A stretch of 5,675 nt of DNA, taken from Muribaculaceae bacterium. GTDB taxonomy: Bacteria > Bacteroidota > Bacteroidia > Bacteroidales > Muribaculaceae. The notes below the pieces were generated by a model. That model made no database searches. It was not told where the DNA came from and was given only the letters and a program-made list of their open reading frames with translations. This document shows positions 1-4,920 of this stretch, one piece after another. The DNA lies in contig VSPD01000087.1 of assembly GCA_009775125.1 (NCBI GenBank), forward strand, positions 1 to 5,675, written 5' to 3'. The first letter of the stretch is position 1. Each line of letters opens with the position of its first letter. The position numbers were made by a program, and so were the translations under genes.

Positions 1-29
1 GAGAGATAAGTATATGTAAGACAATAACG

Positions 30-60
30 TTTGAAAATGGATTTCATTGCATTAATTCTT
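30..60 (+). promoter_or_regulatory. possible Bacteroidetes-type promoter of the ABC-F gene
   Basis: TTTG at 30-33 is followed after 19 bp by TAATTCTT at 53-60. The first element and the spacing fit the Bacteroidetes -33/-7 pattern, but the -7 box matches TAnnTTTG only in part. Transcription would start near 67, leaving a leader of only about 10 nt before the ATG at 76. This is weak evidence, and the true promoter could lie left of the window. Confidence 0.3.
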
Positions 61-75
61 TAATAAAACATACTT

Positions 76-1683
76 ATGAGTATTAGAGTCAGCAATCTAA
101 CTTACCGGCTCCCGAATCAAGACACACTTCTTTCAGATATCGCTTTTTCTATTCCGGATGGTTGCAAGTGCGCCATCGTAGGAAATAACGGAACCGGAAA
201 ATCCACGTTACTTAATATTCTTTCAGGGCAATGCCTTTGTTCGTCGGGCGACATAGAATGTGCCGGCGCTTATCTCGTGCCCCAGCATTATGGGCAGTAC
301 GATGGCATGACCGTTGCCGAAACTCTGCATATCGAAGACAAATACCGTGCTTTCAAGGCCATTCTTTCAGGCGATGCGTCGGAACGCAACTTTGAAATCC
401 TGCAAGACGATTGGGAGCTGGAAGCGCGAGTCGCGGCCGCTTTCCGCACGTGGGGTATCCCCTATATTTCACTTGATACGCAATTCTCGCAGTTGAGCGG
501 AGGCGAAAAAACCAAGGTTTTCCTTTCCGGGATCGCCATTTACAATCCGGATGTAATCCTTATGGATGAGCCTACCAACCACCTCGACGTTGAGGGAAGA
601 GAGCAGTTGCTCGGTTTCATTTCCGAATCGAATGTCACGATTCTTGTCGCAAGCCACGACAGGACGCTGCTAAACGGAATTGACTCCATATTGCATCTCA
701 CGCGGCAGGGCATCAAATACTATCCTATGAAATATGATGAGTTTTATCAGCTCTATCAGCAGGAGTGCGACGCCATATCCCGGCACTTGGACGCGAAACA
801 GCGAGATTTGGGAAAGGCGAAACGGCAAGCGCGCGAATGTGCTGAGCGTCAACAAAAACGATTGTCGCGAGGCGCAAAATTAAGCGAATCAAAATGTCTT
901 GCTCGCATATCGAAAGGGGGCCTCAAAAATAAATCTGAAAACACAGCCTCGAATATCGACAAGGTGCAGGCTGAGAGGATAGAAACGATAAACAGGGAAA
1001 TCGACGAATTGAAAAGCCTTGTGCCGGAAGAGGCGTGTATAAAAATCAACGTTGCTTCGTCAAATCTTCATAAAGGAAAAGTCCTGGTTGAGTTGAATTC
1101 TGTCAATTTCAACTATGCCGGCTCCGATCCGCTATGGAGGGAATGTATAAATCTGACCATTCGCAGCGGAGACAAAATTCGCATTACCGGAAAGAACGGG
1201 CATGGCAAAACCACACTCCTGAAACTTATATCCGGAGAACTGAATCCGACATCAGGAACGATATTCCGGGCGGATTCCATCAGTTGCATATATCTCGACC
1301 AAGAATATAAGTTCATCAACGACGAAAAGACTGTATTGGAGCAGCTTGCGTCTGAAACGGTGAATATGCCGGAACATGAATTAAAAATACGGCTGCACCG
1401 GTTTCTGTTTCCGGCGCACACATGGGATAAAAAGTGCTCGGCGCTGAGTGGCGGTGAAAAAATGCGGTTGGCAATCTGCTCGCTTATGGTTCGTGATTCC
1501 GCGCCCGATATCATTATCTTGGATGAGCCTACAAATAATATTGATATAGCCAATATGGAGATTCTTGCTCAGACCCTTCGCGATTATCAAGGCACGCTCA
1601 TAGCGATAAGCCACGACCTCGCGTTTATATCTGATATTCGAGTGCAATCGACACTCGAACTTTCCGCCTTATCCGCCTTTTAG
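76..1683 (+). CDS. ABC-F family ATP-binding protein (two ATPase domains, soluble)
   Basis: A 535-residue soluble protein with two ABC ATPase domains in one chain and no membrane segment, which is the ABC-F layout. Domain 1 has Walker A GNNGTGKST (36-44), Q-loop Gln70, signature LSGGEKTK (140-147), Walker B ending DEPTNHLD (164-171, catalytic Glu165) and switch His194. Domain 2 has Walker A GKNGHGKTT (372-380), signature LSGGEKMR (457-464), DEPTNNID (483-490, Glu484) and His513. Both sites look catalytically intact. The linker at about 215-335 is charged and rich in Lys, Arg and Glu, as expected of the inter-domain coiled coil that reaches into the ribosomal E site. Known ABC-F proteins are translation factors (EttA type) or ribosome-protection resistance proteins (Lsa, Vga, Msr types). 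Sequence reading alone cannot separate these. The length is usual for the family. Start: ATG at 76 gives a normal N-terminus beginning the first ATPase domain. It stands alone, with no partner gene in the window. Confidence 0.93.
   Translation: MSIRVSNLTYRLPNQDTLLSDIAFSIPDGCKCAIVGNNGTGKSTLLNILSGQCLCSSGDIECAGAYLVPQHYGQYDGMTVAETLHIEDKYRAFKAILSGDASERNFEILQDDWELEARVAAAFRTWGIPYISLDTQFSQLSGGEKTKVFLSGIAIYNPDVILMDEPTNHLDVEGREQLLGFISESNVTILVASHDRTLLNGIDSILHLTRQGIKYYPMKYDEFYQLYQQECDAISRHLDAKQRDLGKAKRQARECAERQQKRLSRGAKLSESKCLARISKGGLKNKSENTASNIDKVQAERIETINREIDELKSLVPEEACIKINVASSNLHKGKVLVELNSVNFNYAGSDPLWRECINLTIRSGDKIRITGKNGHGKTTLLKLISGELNPTSGTIFRADSISCIYLDQEYKFINDEKTVLEQLASETVNMPEHELKIRLHRFLFPAHTWDKKCSALSGGEKMRLAICSLMVRDSAPDIIILDEPTNNIDIANMEILAQTLRDYQGTLIAISHDLAFISDIRVQSTLELSALSAF
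1637..1659 (+). repeat. 8-bp perfect inverted repeat inside the end of the ABC-F gene
   Basis: TTCGAGTG (1637-1644) and CACTCGAA (1652-1659) are perfect complements around a 7-nt loop, inside the last codons of the ABC-F gene. The next bases, through the stop, are pyrimidine-rich and contain CCGCCTT twice (1664-1670 and 1673-1679). It could help end transcription, but no uninterrupted T tract follows directly. Confidence 0.4.
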
Positions 1684-1684
1684 C

Positions 1685-1699
1685 CACGGCGAAGCCGTG
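1685..1699. repeat. short palindrome just after the ABC-F stop codon
   Basis: CACGGC (1685-1690) and GCCGTG (1694-1699) form a perfect 6-bp stem with a 3-nt loop, two bases past the stop codon. No T tract follows on the plus strand, so a classic intrinsic terminator is not supported. It resembles the small REP-like palindromes scattered between genes in Bacteroidales. Confidence 0.5.
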
Positions 1700-1771
1700 A
1701 TTCATTGGTGGCCGGGCTTGTCGTGGGAATAAAAACGAGGGTGTGTCAAAAAGGCTGTTTATGCCGAAATA

Positions 1772-1796
1772 GTAGGGACGCACGGTTCGTGCGTCC
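1772..1796. repeat. REP-like palindromic repeat, copy 1
   Basis: GGACGCACG (1776-1784) and CGTGCGTCC (1788-1796) form a perfect 9-bp stem with a 3-nt loop, preceded by GTAG. The first 21 bases (1772-1792) recur at 2350-2370 with one mismatch. Elements beginning GTAGGGACGCACGG are, to my knowledge, widespread in Bacteroidales intergenic DNA; a genome-wide count would settle it. Confidence 0.65.
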
Positions 1797-1828
1797 GCAG
1801 ATGGAAATTGATTGATTTTGTTGAAAAT

Positions 1829-1872
1829 ATTTGTATTTTGCAAAATAATGTATTATATTTGCAAATACAAAT
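1829..1872. promoter_or_regulatory. inverted repeat overlapping the promoter (candidate operator)
   Basis: The left arm at 1829-1844 (ATTTGTATTTTGCAAA) is the reverse complement of the right arm at 1858-1872 (TTTGCAAATACAAAT) apart from one extra T on the left. The arms are separated by 13 bp. The repeat covers both the -33 and -7 boxes, so a dimeric repressor bound here would block RNA polymerase. No regulator gene is adjacent, so the binding protein is unknown. Part of the symmetry could come from AT-rich composition. Confidence 0.5.
1830..1861 (+). promoter_or_regulatory. Bacteroidetes-type promoter of the 1894 gene
   Basis: TTTG (1830-1833), 20 bp, then TATATTTG (1854-1861) is a full match to TTTG-N19-21-TAnnTTTG. 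Transcription would start near 1868, giving a leader of about 26 nt to the ATG at 1894. It lies in a strongly AT-rich stretch and coincides with an inverted repeat. Confidence 0.7.
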
Positions 1873-1893
1873 AAACGCACAATCTATATCGCT

Positions 1894-2310
1894 ATGACAA
1901 CACAACCTGTAATTAAACCCGAATGGCTCGAAATGATCGATTGCTGCTCCGCGAAAGTTCAAATGGACCTTATCCGCGCCATCGTGGCATGGCAAACCGA
2001 AGGCGTTATACCCGAATTCCGTGGCGCCAAAAAAGCCATATTCCTCATCATGGTGCGCGACCTCGACCCCGAAGCAGCCGTCCTCATAGCAGCCGCCACC
2101 GCCAAGCCGTCAAAAACGAAAAAGACAAAATCGGAGCCGGAAGCCGACACAGCGCACGACGATGCCGAATCGGCGGCAGAATCGGCTGCACCCCAACCGC
2201 AACCCATAGAACCGCAGCCCGAGCTGACGCCGAGCCCCGCACCCGCGTCCGCTCCGATTCGCAAGCGCAAAAACTCTCCGCGCTATTTCTGCGGCCGTCC
2301 CCTCTATTAA
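1894..2310 (+). CDS. hypothetical protein, DUF6291-like head with Pro/Ala/Glu-rich tail
   Basis: A 138-residue soluble protein of unknown function. Residues 8-60 (from PEWLEMIDCC through IPEF to MVRDLDPE) form a compact helical module. It resembles DUF6291-type sequences, where a short helical domain asks how many units of a gene product fall below a size limit only by homology to phage or replication accessory proteins; that family match is from memory and tentative. Residues 70-125 are low complexity. First comes a Lys/Ser/Glu stretch, then Ala/Glu/Asp, then alternating Pro-Gln and Pro-Ala, probably disordered. The last 15 residues are basic and aromatic (KRKNSPRYF). There is no signal peptide or membrane helix. 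The ATG at 1894 fits the promoter 32 bp upstream of it. A second frame is open through the same stretch, but the amino-acid pattern and the promoter distance support this one. REP-like repeats sit on both sides. Confidence 0.72.
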   Translation: MTTQPVIKPEWLEMIDCCSAKVQMDLIRAIVAWQTEGVIPEFRGAKKAIFLIMVRDLDPEAAVLIAAATAKPSKTKKTKSEPEADTAHDDAESAAESAAPQPQPIEPQPELTPSPAPASAPIRKRKNSPRYFCGRPLY

Positions 2311-2330
2311 TCAATGCCAGGGGTGTTTTT
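2299..2330 (+). terminator. weak candidate terminator of the 1894 gene
   Basis: CCCCT (2299-2303) can pair with AGGGG (2319-2323), followed by TG and five T residues (2326-2330). The stem is only 5 bp with a 15-nt loop and begins within the coding sequence, so support is modest. Confidence 0.3.
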
Positions 2331-2349
2331 ATTCAATAATAATCAGAGT

Positions 2350-2370
2350 GTAGGGACGCACGGCTCGTGC
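2350..2370. repeat. REP-like repeat, copy 2 (3' half lost)
   Basis: Matches 1772-1792 at 20 of 21 bases (C at 2364 instead of T) in the same orientation. After 2370 the sequence diverges, so the complementary arm is incomplete and the stem shortens to GCACG with CGTGC. It appears to be a truncated or recombined copy. Confidence 0.65.
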
Positions 2371-2392
2371 AGTGCGGTTCAAATAAGCCATC

Positions 2393-2432
2393 GCTATTGT
2401 CTTGAAGCGCGTATGCGCTTCAAGACAATAGC
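2393..2432. repeat. perfect 18-bp inverted repeat with 4-nt loop
   Basis: Bases 2393-2410 are an exact reverse complement of 2415-2432, with loop GTAT. The arm begins GCTATTGTC and ends GAAGCGC. This is the strongest hairpin in the window and is symmetric, so it would form in RNA from either strand. There is no T tract on either side, which argues against a simple intrinsic terminator and for a repeat-family unit. Confidence 0.85.
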
Positions 2433-2464
2433 CGTGGGTGGAGCGATTTGATTCATTTTTGGTA

Positions 2465-2538
2465 TTGGAGCGGAACGAAGTCGAGCGTTCTGCATCACGG
2501 TTGGCATAGTCGAACGCTCCGGCAGGCCTCCGCTCCAA
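2465..2538. repeat. compound inverted repeat (REP/MITE-like)
   Basis: The outer arms TTGGAGCGGA (2465-2474) and TCCGCTCCAA (2529-2538) are perfect complements. Nested inside are GAGCGTTC (2483-2490) with GAACGCTC (2512-2519), and TGC (2491-2493) with GCA (2504-2506). The result is a long imperfect hairpin of about 74 bases with two internal bulges. No open frame encodes a transposase, so it would have to be moved in trans if mobile. Confidence 0.75.
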
Positions 2539-2564
2539 CACTCTAATAGATAATATCCACGCCA

Positions 2565-2611
2565 GCAGGGCTGTCGCCCTGCGCTACAATATTTGTCTCC
2601 TAACGGAGACA
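2565..2611. repeat. pair of short hairpins, REP-like unit
   Basis: GCAGGGC (2565-2571) pairs with GCCCTGC (2576-2582), and TGTCTCC (2594-2600) pairs with GGAGACA (2605-2611). Each is a perfect 7-bp stem with a 4-nt loop, joined by an 11-nt spacer. Two adjacent stems of this kind are typical of repetitive extragenic palindromes. Confidence 0.65.
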
Positions 2612-2653
2612 TAATGTACTGTAATTACGGCTTGGTCCAAATTTTCGGACGCC

Positions 2654-3064
2654 TTAGAGGCGGTTTTCGCGTTCGGTAATTTCGGCATCTGTCATGGTGT
2701 AGCCGCCGAGGCTGCCTTCTTTTGCCTGGATGCAGATGTAGGACATCGGTTCGGCGGATGTGCATTTGAGGTTACGGTCGCAGTTTGTGGCGACTCTGAT
2801 AACAGACCCTTCGGCCACATCGAACACGTCATCGTTTACTTGGAATTTTCCGGCTCCGCTGAGGATTATGTAGTTTTCCTCATTCTCTTTGTGGCTGTGG
2901 AAAAAAGGCACGGCAGCTCCGGTGGGCAGTGTGCCGAATGATATTTCGCACGATGTCGCGCCGGTAGCGTCCTTCACAAATTGCTTGCCTTCGAATCCGT
3001 GGAGGGAGCCGACTGATGCGTGGGAGAATTTTTCCCCGTTGGCCAGTGTTTTTACTTCGCTCAT
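2654..3064 (-). CDS. cupin-domain protein
   Basis: A 136-residue single-domain cupin. Cupin motif 1 is visible as His56-x-His58 followed by Glu62/Glu63 and Gly70 (FFHSHKENEENYIILSGAG, 54-72), so three of the usual metal ligands are present. Motif 2 (about 85-101, EGSVIRVATNCDRNLK) has Arg97/Asn94 where classic cupins have the fourth ligand, His, so metal binding may be altered or absent. The C-terminal segment (YICIQAKEGSLGGYT, 109-123) is typical of a small Bacteroidales cupin group of unknown substrate. It is cytosolic, with no signal peptide. Start: ATG at 3064, fitting the promoter about 70 bp upstream. The frame stays open further upstream, but that extension runs antisense into the regulator gene and lacks cupin features. 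The gene is divergent from the HxlR regulator and shares its control region, so co-regulation is likely but unproven. Confidence 0.88.
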   Translation of the reverse strand: MSEVKTLANGEKFSHASVGSLHGFEGKQFVKDATGATSCEISFGTLPTGAAVPFFHSHKENEENYIILSGAGKFQVNDDVFDVAEGSVIRVATNCDRNLKCTSAEPMSYICIQAKEGSLGGYTMTDAEITERENRL

Positions 3065-3074
3065 GTTAATTTGT

Positions 3075-3105
3075 TTTGTCGGTTGATAATAATGTGTTAA
3101 CTTTG
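3075..3105 (+). promoter_or_regulatory. Bacteroidetes-type promoter of the HxlR operon
   Basis: TTTG (3075-3078), 19 bp, TAACTTTG (3098-3105) matches the Bacteroidetes consensus in full. Transcription would start near 3112, leaving about 104 nt before the ATG at 3216. That long leader contains the symmetric palindrome at 3170-3204. Confidence 0.6.
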
Positions 3106-3145
3106 CGGTGGTAAGCCGCTTTCGTTTTGATAGTGCAAAATTAAC
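3096..3145. promoter_or_regulatory. mirrored 11-bp inverted repeat carrying both -7 boxes
   Basis: GTTAACTTTGC (3096-3106) and GCAAAATTAAC (3135-3145) are reverse complements at 10 of 11 positions, with arm centres 39 bp apart. Each arm contains the -7 box of one divergent promoter plus flanking bases outside the consensus. It may be a shared operator or simply two similar promoters facing each other. Confidence 0.45.
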
Positions 3146-3166
3146 GACTTGTTTTGAATCATGCAA
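3136..3166 (-). promoter_or_regulatory. Bacteroidetes-type promoter of the cupin gene
   Basis: Read on the minus strand, TTG (3166-3164, preceded by C) is followed after 20 bp by TAATTTTG (3143-3136), a full match to TAnnTTTG. Transcription would start near 3129, leaving a leader of about 65 nt before the cupin ATG at 3064. Confidence 0.55.
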
Positions 3167-3169
3167 GAC

Positions 3170-3204
3170 GTTACAGAAACGTAAGATGCTTACTATAAAG
3201 TAAC
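3170..3204. promoter_or_regulatory. nested symmetric palindrome, candidate HxlR operator
   Basis: The outer arms GTTAC (3170-3174) and GTAAC (3200-3204) and the inner arms GTAAG (3181-3185) and CTTAC (3189-3193) share one exact centre at 3187, with equal 6-bp spacers. A second palindrome, TTACT (3190-3194) and AGTAA (3199-3203), overlaps it. TACT...AGTA symmetry resembles, from memory, sites bound by HxlR proteins such as Bacillus YodB. It lies 12 bp before the regulator's ATG, which fits autoregulation. Confidence 0.5.
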
Positions 3205-3215
3205 TGTTATTGAAA

Positions 3216-3584
3216 ATGAGACCATTGGAGCTACAAGAAAATTTGAAAAAATTTACATGCGTAGAAGAATGTCCTGTCAGAAATGTGATTGCCCGGTTTT
3301 CCGGCAAGTGGCAGATGCTCGTCTTGTGTGTCCTTGCGGAGAATGAGGCTACGCGTTTCAACGCAATCGGCAAGGCTATACCTGATATATCGCCGAAGGT
3401 ATTGACCGATACGTTGAAAAATCTCGAAAGGGACAATCTGATAAGCCGCAGCGTCTATGCCGAGATTCCCCCGCGAGTGGAATATTCCTTGACAGAATTG
3501 GGTAGAAGCCTGATGCCCGTGATCGGAAATATTATCTCTTGGGCGATTGAGAATTTTGAGAAAGTAACAAACTGCAATAAATAA
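3216..3584 (+). CDS. HxlR-family winged helix-turn-helix regulator
   Basis: A 122-residue DNA-binding regulator that should act as a cytosolic dimer. HxlR hallmarks run in order: CPVRNVIARFSGKWQMLVL (19-37) at the first helix, then RFNAIGKAIPDISPKVLTDT (about 50-69) as the helix-turn-helix, then LERDNLISR (73-81), and the wing VYAEIPPRVEYSLTELGRSL (82-101). The C-terminal helix would form the dimer interface. Cys15 and Cys19 lie near the N-terminus; in YodB and HypR a conserved N-terminal cysteine senses electrophiles or oxidants, so redox sensing is possible here. The ATG at 3216 is preferred over an in-frame TTG at 3210 because it gives the usual family N-terminus; neither has a clear Shine-Dalgarno. 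It is the first gene of a tight run, with the acetyltransferase fusion starting 8 bp after its stop. The divergent cupin gene is a likely second target. The inducer is unknown. Confidence 0.93.
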   Translation: MRPLELQENLKKFTCVEECPVRNVIARFSGKWQMLVLCVLAENEATRFNAIGKAIPDISPKVLTDTLKNLERDNLISRSVYAEIPPRVEYSLTELGRSLMPVIGNIISWAIENFEKVTNCNK

Positions 3585-3592
3585 CCGGTGAT

Positions 3593-4630
3593 ATGAATGA
3601 GATTGAAAAAATGCGCAATGGCGAACTCGCCGATATGTCTGCGCCGGAATTGCAAGCGAGTTTCATCCATGCAAAAAAGCTGCTTGCCCGTTTGCGTGGC
3701 ATGAGCACCTATGACGACGGCTATCGGGGCTTGCTCGAGGAATTGATTCCCGGTTTGCCTTCAACCTCAATCATATGCCCGCCTTTCCATTGCGACCACG
3801 GGCACGGCATACGGCTTGGCGAGCATGTGTTTGTCAACGCCAACTGCACTTTCCTCGACGGGGCATATATCACCGTTGGCGCGCACACTTTGATTGGTCC
3901 GGACGTAAAGATCTACACCCCTCATCACCCGATGGATTTTGTCGAGCGGCGAGGCAGCAAGGAATATGCCTATCCGGTGACGATAGGGGAGGACTGCTGG
4001 ATTGGCGGCGGCACGGTAATCTGTCCGGGAGTGACAATCGGCAACCGTTGCGTTATCGGCGCAGGCAGCGTGGTGACAAAGGATATTGACTCAGATTCTG
4101 TTGCCGTGGGCAACCCCGCCTGTGTTATAAAAAAGCTGGCGACAGTGCGCCATGCCGTAGCGTCCGACCTGGATGCTATAATGGCGATCTTCCGTTATGC
4201 CAAGCAAAGGATGCGAGAATCGGGAAATAATTCACAGTGGGCCGGCGGCTATCCATCCGCGGAAGCGGTGTTAAAGGATATGGAAGAAGGCGTCAGCTAC
4301 TTGATAGAAACAGACAAAGGCATATCAGGCGTGTTCACATTCATTGTGGGGGAAGACCCGAATTACACGGCTATCGACGGAGACTGGCCCGACAACAGGC
4401 CATACGGAACAATCCACCGTATCGCGTCATCGCCAAATGCAAAAGGCGTGGCCGACATCGCGCTTGATTTCTGTAAACGCGCCGGAGTAAACATCCGCAT
4501 CGACACTCACGCCGACAATGCGCCCATGTTGGGGTGGATTGCAAAACGAGGATTCTCCTATTGCGGAATAGTCCGTGTCGACGACGGCACTCCGCGCAAA
4601 GCGTTCCAGTTAACGTTAAACAAAAAATGA
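3593..4630 (+). CDS. fusion of maltose O-acetyltransferase-like and GNAT acetyltransferase domains
   Basis: A 345-residue protein made of two acetyltransferases of unrelated folds. Residues 1-55 match the Mac domain at the head of maltose/galactoside acetyltransferases. Residues 70-180 form the left-handed beta-helix, with hexapeptide repeats (IGEDCWIGGGTVICPGVTIG and similar), catalytic His112 in YTPHHPMD, and the closing VGNPACVIKKL. From residue 184 (VRHAVASDLDAIMAIFRYAK) a GNAT domain begins. It includes RPYGTIHRIASS (269-280), the acetyl-CoA region at about 275-295, and NIRIDTHADNAPMLGWIAKR with GFSYCGI (300-326). Both would use acetyl-CoA in the cytosol, the first on a sugar or small-molecule hydroxyl, the second probably on an amine. 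Acceptors are unknown. Single-domain versions of each are common; I know of no standard fusion. The frame is open throughout and there is almost no linker. The gene overlaps the next one by 4 bp (ATGA) and follows hxlR closely, which supports an operon. Confidence 0.9.
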   Translation: MNEIEKMRNGELADMSAPELQASFIHAKKLLARLRGMSTYDDGYRGLLEELIPGLPSTSIICPPFHCDHGHGIRLGEHVFVNANCTFLDGAYITVGAHTLIGPDVKIYTPHHPMDFVERRGSKEYAYPVTIGEDCWIGGGTVICPGVTIGNRCVIGAGSVVTKDIDSDSVAVGNPACVIKKLATVRHAVASDLDAIMAIFRYAKQRMRESGNNSQWAGGYPSAEAVLKDMEEGVSYLIETDKGISGVFTFIVGEDPNYTAIDGDWPDNRPYGTIHRIASSPNAKGVADIALDFCKRAGVNIRIDTHADNAPMLGWIAKRGFSYCGIVRVDDGTPRKAFQLTLNKK

Positions 4631-4887
4631 GGCAACGTTTCAGAAAAATCAAGGCATGGCTGTCATCGCTTTCCTATCGCACAGGGTTATATGTTCTCGC
4701 CGTTTGCGTCCTGTTTTATGCCGTATCATTCGCCCAGATGCTTCTGCCGATTTCAGTGGCCGCAAAAGGGATCCTTTGGATAATATTCTTTGGACTTGCG
4801 AAGACAGCGCAATATTCCGCACTGCTCATCCTCGGCAAAGCCGGAATAGAGAGTATCCGCAGAAAGCTCCGGAAAAATACGGATTGA
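4627..4887 (+). CDS. small two-helix membrane protein
   Basis: An 86-residue protein with a basic head (MRQRFRKIKAW), two hydrophobic segments at about 20-40 and 46-70, and a basic tail (SIRRKLRKNTD). By the positive-inside rule both ends should face the cytoplasm with a short outer loop. The layout and the LGK...I..I+++L end resemble the short proteins annotated as 'transporter suffix domain'; that match is tentative and says little about function. The ATG at 4627 overlaps the stop of the acetyltransferase fusion as ATGA, so translational coupling is likely. An upstream in-frame start at 4534 would add a basic, non-hydrophobic stretch overlapping the previous gene and is rejected. It is the last gene of the HxlR run, and no clear terminator follows it. 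Confidence 0.75.
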   Translation: MRQRFRKIKAWLSSLSYRTGLYVLAVCVLFYAVSFAQMLLPISVAAKGILWIIFFGLAKTAQYSALLILGKAGIESIRRKLRKNTD

Positions 4888-4920
4888 CAAAGGTGAAGAA
4901 ACAGCGGAAAATCGACGCAA

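Larger units (their letters stand above)
2311..2653. other. convergent intergenic region filled with palindromic repeats
   Basis: This 343-bp gap lies between two genes that converge. It contains no credible coding sequence. It holds four palindromic units in a row: a partial copy of the GTAGGGACG repeat (2350-2370), a perfect 18-bp hairpin (2393-2432), a compound hairpin (2465-2538) and a pair of short hairpins (2565-2611). Transcripts from either side would fold strongly here, so the region may also act as a two-way transcript end. Confidence 0.75.

Noticed and set aside
1113..1553. 146-codon minus-strand frame inside the ABC-F gene
   Set aside because: It is fully antisense to conserved ATPase motifs and has no recognisable domain.
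1737..1760. GGGTGTGTCAAAAAGG tract as an insertion-sequence end
   Set aside because: It resembles sequence often seen near mobile elements, but no matching inverted end, target duplication or transposase was found.
1923..2339. Second plus-strand open frame over the 1894 gene
   Set aside because: It is Arg-rich and featureless, as expected from reading a GC-rich gene out of frame; the 1894 frame fits the promoter and has a recognisable helical head.
2329..2612. Two short minus-strand frames in the repeat-rich gap
   Set aside because: They consist almost wholly of translated palindromic repeats.
2635..2650. GTCC/GGAC stem as terminator of the cupin gene
   Set aside because: Only a 4-bp stem with no T tract on the minus strand.
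2311..2653. CRISPR array
   Set aside because: The repeats here are individually palindromic and differ from each other; there is no regular repeat-spacer pattern.
3065..3436. N-terminal extension of the cupin reading frame (124 further codons)
   Set aside because: It runs antisense through the regulator gene and across both predicted promoters, has no cupin features, and the ATG at 3064 gives a normal-length cupin.
4534..4626. Longer start for the small membrane protein
   Set aside because: The extra residues are basic and lie inside the GNAT coding sequence in another frame; the ATG at 4627 forms a standard ATGA overlap.
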